A stretch of DNA of 64,000 nt from Owenia fusiformis. Taxonomy: Eukaryota; Annelida; Polychaeta; Sabellida; Oweniidae. The position numbers were made by a program, and so were the translations under genes. The DNA lies in contig CAIIXF020000012.1 in the NCBI GenBank assembly GCA_903813345.2, forward strand, positions 3,639,318-3,703,317. The letters run 5' to 3'. Under the pieces are notes generated by a model, which ran no database searches, was not told where the DNA came from, and saw only the letters and a program-made list of their open reading frames with translations. Every line of letters starts with the position of its first letter. Position 1 is the stretch's first letter. Positions 27,901 to 36,900 of the stretch are shown here, piece after piece.

Positions 27901-30900
27901 TTTCAAAATAAAACCTGTCAATAGGATTTTAATTAAGGAATAAATAATGATAGGCCATTCAAAATGGTGAAATTCAGCATAAGTTGGACAGAATGTCATA
28001 CAAAGCAAGAACCAAAGGTGATAATAAAAATGGGATTTTAAAACTGGACAATCACCCAACCTAAAATGGCAAAGATCGCGACTCTTCTCATTTTTTGATA
28101 ATTATTGGGTATTTGGCATCTATTGTTCAAGGGTCAATTTCAAATCAAGTTATACGTAATAGACAACTGATACACCATTCATTAATCATAATTGCAATTT
28201 GTAGAATTGGATTTTACACGTTCTGTGATCATTTTTCCAATTAGAGCTTTTATATTAATAGTAACAATTCTCAAATGGTATTGTCTTATGCTTAAAGAGT
28301 ATCATATAACTATTGCGTGACTTCTGCTAATGTAGCTGCCCTTAAGAAACGCTATAATTTGACATGAACTACAGCTAATAACTGCAGTATCACATATCTT
28401 TATTTTCATGGCTACTTTGTAAACTATAAAATCGCAAAAATGAAGGCAAGAAAAAAGTTTAACCAGGGAGATATTTGGATGATACAGTATCATAAGCACA
28501 TCGCACTCATAGTAATAAACAGTTGTAAGGTCCCAGGTTATATAAAAATGTCTAGTAACATGATTAGTCATTCATATAGTTATGAAAGAGTAAGTGATAC
28601 TCTCGTCATTTTGTCGTTGTTTCGTCCCCCTCAAGTATGACGATGGATGGCTCTTTGAGATTGTCTCTGTTTAAGCAGTTCTTCAGAGATAAGCCTTTCC
28701 TTTGTGAGTGATACTCTAATCCAGTTATTAAACGCAGAAGCAGATCTATAGGGGGTAACAAATTTGCAAGCAACATGAACAATGATCTACCAATTGATTC
28801 CTTACAATCTCAAATCAATATCTACAAAAAGATCCGAGATATGTTATAAATTGGCGATGTTATTAAGGATTCAAAGTGAAAAATTGGGGCGAAAATTCTC
28901 CCAAATAATAAAATGGTCACCATGAAAATAGAAGAGTATAAATTATTGTAAAAATCTGTATTTTTCCTGGAATAAGGTATGCACTTTTGGGAACAAAAAG
29001 TCATGACAAGCAATGATATGAATCCAAAATTTTGAAATTGAAACAATTTTTTTTGTTTCCTTGCTCACTAGATCTGATTCTCCCCTTAACCGTTGAGGTT
29101 TATTAAATGAGGTTAACGTGTGTGGCAACTAGCCTTTGAGGCTAGTTGCCATTCTACTGAATGAGGTATGTGTGGCCAACTCACATTCAAGGATTATTAA
29201 ATGAGGTATGTGTGGCCAACTCAACTTTGAGGACTACTGAATGAGGTATGTGTGGCTAACTCACATTTGAGGACTATTGAATGAGGTATGTGTGGCTAAC
29301 TCACCTTTGAGGACTATTGAATGAGGTTTATGTGGCTAACCCATCTTTGAGGACTATTGAATGAGTTTATGTGGCTAACTCACCTCTGAGGACTATTAAA
29401 TAAGGTATGTATAGCTAACTCACCTTTGAGGACTACTGAATGATGTATATGTGGTTAACTCAACTCATCTTTTAGGACTATTGAATGAGGTTTATGTGGC
29501 TAAACCACATTTGAGGTATATTGAATGAGGTTTATATGGCTAACTCACTTTTGAGGACTATTGAATGAGGTTTATGTGGCTAACCCACCTTTGAGGACTA
29601 TTGAATGAGTTTATGTGGCTAACCAACCTTTGGGGACTATTGAATGAGGTTTATGTGGCTAACCCACCTTTGAGGACTATTGAATGAGTTTATGTGGCTA
29701 ACTCACCTCTGAGGACTATTAAATAAGGTATGTATAGCTAACTCACCTTTGAGGACTACTGAATGATGTATATGTGGTTAACTCAACTCATCTTTTAGGA
29801 CTATTGAATGAGGTTTATGTGGCTAAACCACATTTGAGGTATATTGAATGAGGTTTATGTGGCTAACTCACTTTTGAGGACTATTGAATGAGTTTATGTG
29901 GCTAACTCACCTCTGAGGACTATTAAATAAGGTATGTATAGCTAACTCACCTTTGAGGACTACTGAATGATGTATATGTGGTTAACTCAACTCATCTTTT
30001 AGGACTATTGAATGAGGTTTATGTGGCTAAACCACATTTGAGGTATATTGAATGAGGTTTATGTGGCTAACTCACTTTTGAGGACTATTGAATGAGGTTT
30101 ATGTGGCTAACCCACCTTTGAGGACTATTGAATGAGTTTATGTGGCTAACCAACCTTTGGGGACTATTGAATGAGGTTTATGTGGCTAACCCACCTTTGA
30201 GGACTATTGAATGAGTTTATGTGGCTAACTCATCTCTGAGGACTATTAAATAAGGTATGTATGGCTAACTCACCTTTGAGGACTATTGAATGAGGTATGT
30301 GTGGCAATGAGGTCTTTAGAACTGTCTAAGTTCAGCTGTAGAAGTGAGATCTCTCGCTGTTGTCTTTCATATAACTGCCTAAGGCTGGTTAACTCCATAT
30401 CTGTACGTTCTTGTTTTGACCTTTGTAAAGCTACTAGTTCATCCTTCCTCTTTTCTCGTTCACCTGAAGGAGAAGACGTTTAATCAAACACTTAGTTAAT
30501 GAGTTAATGAAAACACAGAATGAAATCCTGTGCTAAGGGCTGATGTGAAAAAGTCAGTCCACCCCAATGGGGATCGAACCCACGACCCCTCGCTTTCCGG
30601 GCAAGTGCTCTACCAGTGAGCTACAGGACCGACTGGCTTTTCCACCCTCGATAGCAAGTTGCTGCTTCAGGCTAGATGTAGTGCCTGGCCTCGTTGGCTT
30701 GAGTGGTAGAGGATCAGACTTTGGAGCAGAGCGTCCTGGGTTTAATTCCTACATGGGGCATTGAATTTAGCACACTCCCCTTCATTTCTAGTATTTGGCT
30801 CATTACAATACAGCTCCATGGACGAGTGAGACAAGGGTCATGATTACAGATTTGTATTGTGTGTAAGATGTATAACTTCCTACATGCAATTTTCACATAA

Positions 30901-33900
30901 TTATATGAAACTCACTTTGTTTGATTCACTAATCAACTTGAACTAACATTGGTTTTACTATTAAAATCCGTTATTTGAAAAACTTTAAATTATAGAATGA
31001 ATGGTGAATGAATTTTGACATTTCTGCGACTACATCTTAAATTTTCAATATCTTTCATATTTGATTTGTATTGTATTTTTTTACCACCAATGAAAGTGAG
31101 CAATACCTCTTGGGTATATCCCGTATATATACAGCTGTAATTAACGCATAATCATGGAAGGCAGATCCAGGACTCCTCTTTGAAGGAGCCCTGTGTTCTT
31201 TTATGTGCACTCATACATAGGCATACAAGTACACACCACAGCCTTTTTATGAGTCCTGGACCACTTAGTCAAACACTCTGAAGTACTTTACCCAACAAGC
31301 AAAGTGCCTGAACCGGGGATCGATTCCGGGACCTATGCATAATTGGTACATTTGCTCTACCGCTGAGCTATACGGAGGACAATTGAGGACTTTTGAATGA
31401 GGTAATAACATATCCCCAACACTTTTTCAGATAACAAAAAGGATTGTAATGGAATCGCTGGTATATTTTTTAAAAAGATTGTTTCCAACATTTTACACAG
31501 TCTTCTTTGCTGCCACTTTAAGTCATTTACCTGCAAGATCAAGTTGCCTTTGTAGATCTCCCACAATTTGTTTAAGCCTCTCAGATTCTATAGATTGCTC
31601 CTGGTGGCTACTTTGTTCATTTGACAGTTCATCTAAAATACAAAGTTTCATTATGATCGAAGATAATATGAAAAGTATACATTATTAGAGAAGGTCGTTT
31701 CAAACATACATGGTTCATTATCACAAAAGTTCAAGGTCATGGAAAATATACAAATCTTATCATCAGAGTCAGATAATACAAAACAGCTTCAAGGTCAACG
31801 CTTGTTCTTGTAATGCAAGAACAAGCTAAGATTTCTGACATTTCTATTTCATTATACTTTCACTGACTTCAAATGTAAAACCTGCCTTGAAGCCTGAAAC
31901 TTGAACGAAATTAAAAAAATGAATAACTATAACATGAAATTGTAATTTTATAACAGAAAGTGTTGATTTTCAAGTGATAGAAAATTAACTTTGCTTTTCG
32001 AGAATTCAACAGGCTTTCTAACAAAGTCATGGTCTAGCATCATGGTACTTTACTTTTTTTATTATATTTTTTATTTATTTTATAAAATACATACAATAGT
32101 TAACAATGAAGTGGGTGACTAATATACTATCACAGTACTTCATGACTATCGATAACATCACAGTACTTCATGACTATCAATGACATCACAGTACTTCATG
32201 ACTATCATGTCAATGACATCACAGTAATTCATGACTATCAATTACATTACAGTACTTCATGATTATCAATAACATTACAGTACTTCATGACATCACAGTA
32301 CTTCATGACTATCAATGACATCGCAGTAATTCATGACTATCAATTACATTACAGTACTTCATGATTATCAATTACATTACAGTGCTTCATGACTATCAAT
32401 ATCATCACAGTACTTCATGACTATCAATGACATCACAATATTGCATTGCTATCAATGACATCACAGTACTCCATGACTTGATAACATCACAGTATTTCAT
32501 GACTATAGATGAAATCACAGTATTTCATGATTAGCAATAACATTACAGTACTTCATTATTATTTACTATCAATGATATCACAGTTCTGCATAACAATCAA
32601 TGACATCACATTATTTCATGACAATCAATGACATGCATGTATACCACACCAGGTAGTAATGATCTGCTATGGGGAATGAGTCAAATGGGCTGAAAACTCT
32701 TTTTCTGGCTGTTCCATAACATAATTCCACTAGGTAGTTACCAGTGCTTACGACTGAACCTCTGTACTTTCTATTTGCCTCTACTTGCTAATTTGCCTCT
32801 GTACTTAATACTGAGCCTCTCTACTTACTATTGAGCCTCTGTATTTCCTGTCTTGCCTCTGAATGTCTCTGTTTCCAGTCAGTTATGTCTCTCTTGGCCT
32901 GTCTATCAGACTGTTGACTCTCCCTGTAGCTCCCATCTAGTCTCTTTAACTTAACACTGAGCTCAGCTATATGGTTTGATGCCTCTATCAGATCTTTGTC
33001 CTGTAATATAGACTAATATATGTAGCAGGAGTTTCAGTAATTGGGGGAATACCCCAGAATTCATAGGTGAGACTATTGGTATATGTAAATATAAACCTCC
33101 ATTGTTCAATGTTCATCTTTACAAGGAGATAGGTTCATCTATGAACTCTGGGATATTTCCTCCTCTTGGTTTTAGTAGAATTTTTGGCAACAGGCCAAAT
33201 GAATGAAGACAACAGCCAAAATTATTGGCAATATCCTAATAAACATGGAAACAGTCGCAAAATTGCTCAAAGCAACAGATAATTTTGCTAATGTAACCCC
33301 TGCATTGTAGAATAGTATACATCTGAAGTAATGCCGAAATGATAGGCTTAGATACAAATAAAATATGAATCTATTTGCATTATATTATATCAACAGTTGT
33401 GGACAAGGTTCATGATGATTTAACCCCTTCTGAGCTACCTCACTATACTATAATATAAAAAAGCATTGACTTGCTGTTCATGTTAAAGGGCCAATGTTTG
33501 GACACTTATGAAATCATAATAATTTAACTTTTACACGTCTTTTGTAAGCCTATAATGTCATGCACTGTACAATAATAAAAATTCTTTTACCTTCAGTCTG
33601 AGCATTGTTAGTAGTTCCTGCTCTCTAGCTTCCAGCTGGCCTATAGTGGATGACATATCTTGTACAGAAGTGTTGAGATTACGATTAACGTCCTAAAAAT
33701 AAGAACAACTGCGATTGGTGATTGTGATGACCCCTATCTGTAGGTTTTTATAAACAGAAGGCGCTTCAATGGTTGTATTACCAAATGCCTTTTGCTTGAG
33801 AATTTAAACAACATGAAGATTTGCCAGAATTCCTTCTCTTGAAGCATTTTGATTTCAGCCGAGATAAGAGTGCTACTACCCCCCCCCTCAATGGATGCAA

Positions 33901-36900
33901 CTTGACAGTGTTAATCCATGGGGTTGTGAAATATCTCATTTATGACAAATAACGGTTAAATTCTGAAGGAACAAGAATCAAAATAAACAGTCAAACATGA
34001 AAATCAGTGTTTTCATTATAATTCCTGATAACATGAAAAGGAGTGAAAAAAACAGGCAATTAATGTCAAGTAACATTTGATCTACAGCAACCGTATGGCG
34101 GCTGTCGCTTTCCAAAATAGAAAGAAATATGCAGCATAAAATATAAGGATAAGCCATACAATGTACATTTTCTATATGGATTTTATGAAGCTACATCTGC
34201 CACACACTTATAAGTAAAGCAAATGTGGCTGAGGCTGAGGGGATATGAAACTGGCAGTGGTTTTTTTGGGGTGTGGTATCATGTATGTTACAGATATACA
34301 GGAAATGTTCACCTTTACAGGAAAATCAACAAACAAACATGTATACAAACAAGCAAACAAATAAGAGAACTAAGGATAAACAAACAAACAAACCTCCATA
34401 TCCTGTAGTTGCATATTGCTACAACTCGCTTGTTCTGTCAGTTTAGCAAGCTGCTGTTGGGTGCTCTCCAAAGCTGTGGATTTATTCAATTCTTCACTTT
34501 GGCAGGTTTTCAATTGAGCACTTAGATTTTTCACTTCTTCATTTCGGGCACCTAGTTCCCCTAATTAGGAAAAAACATATTCATTTAGTCAGACATACAT
34601 GTAAGTTCTTGCATTGGTTTACATTTTGAATTACTTTTACAGTGACACCTGTCAAGTGGTACACCAACTTCTATTCAAAACCCATACTTTTTTAGTGGAA
34701 CACATTTTAGTCCAGTGACCCACTGACCATTATTTGCAAGCGGAACACATCTTTAGTGGAAGACTTTAAAGTGTAACCAAGCGTGTTCCACTAACTCATG
34801 TTTTACTGTTCAAACAAATAAACAATATTCTTAAAAAAACATCAACAATTCATCAGAAGATCAACACTACAAGATGATATTGATATTAATGTATATGATA
34901 TTGATATTGCCGCTGCATTTGTGGTAATTCAATTTAAAATGTGTTGATTTAGAGTGAGCAACTGTATTCTGAGAAAGCGTGTCTTATTCTAGTGCAACAC
35001 CATCTATTTCTATAACTAGAATTTATCAGACAATGTATATTGATTCAAGACAAGCTTATGAAAGCTGTATAGAAGTGCTTATCTAAGGGGAAATGGAATA
35101 CTAAGTACTAATGAGTTGGCCAAAGGATAGCAATCAAATTGTGGTCAACAGTTTAAGGTCCATGTGCAGCATGGCAGGTGATTTTAGACGGTCATATCTT
35201 TCACCATCGGTACTCTCTAACCATCGATACAGTGGTTTTTATTAAAACAATATCACCCTTGGTATACGCAGCTAACGAAAATTGACCGGTACGGGTCAAA
35301 AGCTGGACCGGTACGGGTTAACGGTTTTATTTGAATTTAAAATAGCCATAACTTGCTCAATATTGACTTCCTCGTGTCTAATTTGAAATATATGATGCCT
35401 CCCGATGCTTTTAAGTACCCCAATTTTTTACAGATTTTTAAACGGACCAAAACTCTCTAAATGCACATTTATGCTCTTTTCTCTCGAGAACTACTGTCTC
35501 ATTTTCACGATAACTTTTATTTTGTACTTCTAACATATAAGATCTATTTTTCCCCATCAAGGTATGATGTAAATGACATGCAATTTACATCTTGTGAGTT
35601 TCAATGACGCGCGTTTGATTTTATAAAAAATGCCAAACTTTGTGACAAAGAATTTCATCCTGCTTGCAGCGAGAAGACGGACAGGTTCGGGGCAATCTGC
35701 TTGCAACGAGAAGACGGACCGGTTCGGGGCAATAGCTGATGAAATTCTTTGTCACAAAGTTTGGCATTTTTTATAAAATCAAACGCGCGTCATTGAAACT
35801 CACAAGATGTAAAAAGCATGTCATTTACATCATACCTTGATGGGGAAAAATAGATCTTATATGTTAGAAGTACTTAATAAAAGTTATCGTGAAAATGAGA
35901 CAGTCGTTCTCGAGAGAAAAGAGCATAAATGCGCATTTAGAGAGTTTTGGTCCGTTTAAAAATCTGTAAAAAATTGGGGTACTTTAAAGCATCGGGGGGC
36001 ATCATATATTTCAAATTAGACACGAGGAAGTCAATATTGAGCAAGTTATGGCTGTTTTAAATTCAAATAAAACCGTTAACCCGTACCGGTCCAGCTTTTG
36101 ACCCGTACCGGTCAATTTTCGTTAGCTGCGTATACCAAGGGTGAATATGTTTTCTTTCAAGTGAAGTCCCCATGACGATAAAAATATCAATCGAACAATT
36201 CGAAAAATTATAAATAGGGACCCCATGTCAACAATTATTTCAAAATGTTGAACTTATTTGCTCAAAAGAGGATCTTCTTTTTCTGATTTTTATTGCATGA
36301 AAACATTATTCAACAAGGGGTCTAAAACATCTTCAAAAGTAGAATGGTATTGAAAGTCTAGTTTTGAAGATATCAATTTTCGATGACCAAAATCATGCTG
36401 AAAACCGTGAGTTTTCCCTATGGGAAAATAACATGGGAAATGTGGTTTTTAACTTTATCGCATTTCAATACCCATCCCCTTTTCAGAAGTTATTAATATA
36501 GTGTAGAAGAAACTTTTGAGACATTTAAATTGAGAAGAACAAGATCCTCTTTTTAGAAAATAAGCCTTACATTTTTAAAAAGTGACAGGGTGGGTCCTAA
36601 TCCATAATTTTTCAGAGAGTTGGATTGATATTTTACTATCATGAGGACGTCACTTGAAAGAAAACATATTGTTTTAATAAAAACCAATGCATTTATATCC
36701 AGGAAATACTCATGGTGAAAGATACAACTGTCTAAAATCACTTTCCATACTGCACATGGACCTTTGCATGCAACAAAATCACCCAAAACTGTCAATGTTT
36801 GAATCTTGGTAATTTTCCTGAATTTCAATAGTTCAGAAATTGATGACAAATTTAATGATTTTTTAAATTACCAAGAATAAAACAGGTTTTTGATAAATGA

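Noticed and set aside
29090-30310. CRISPR-like array of regular repeats
   Set aside because: Units are contiguous without unique spacers, and the genome is eukaryotic; it is a minisatellite.
30553-30640. Functional tRNA gene
   Set aside because: A- and B-box words are good, but T33 is missing and the acceptor stem does not pair.
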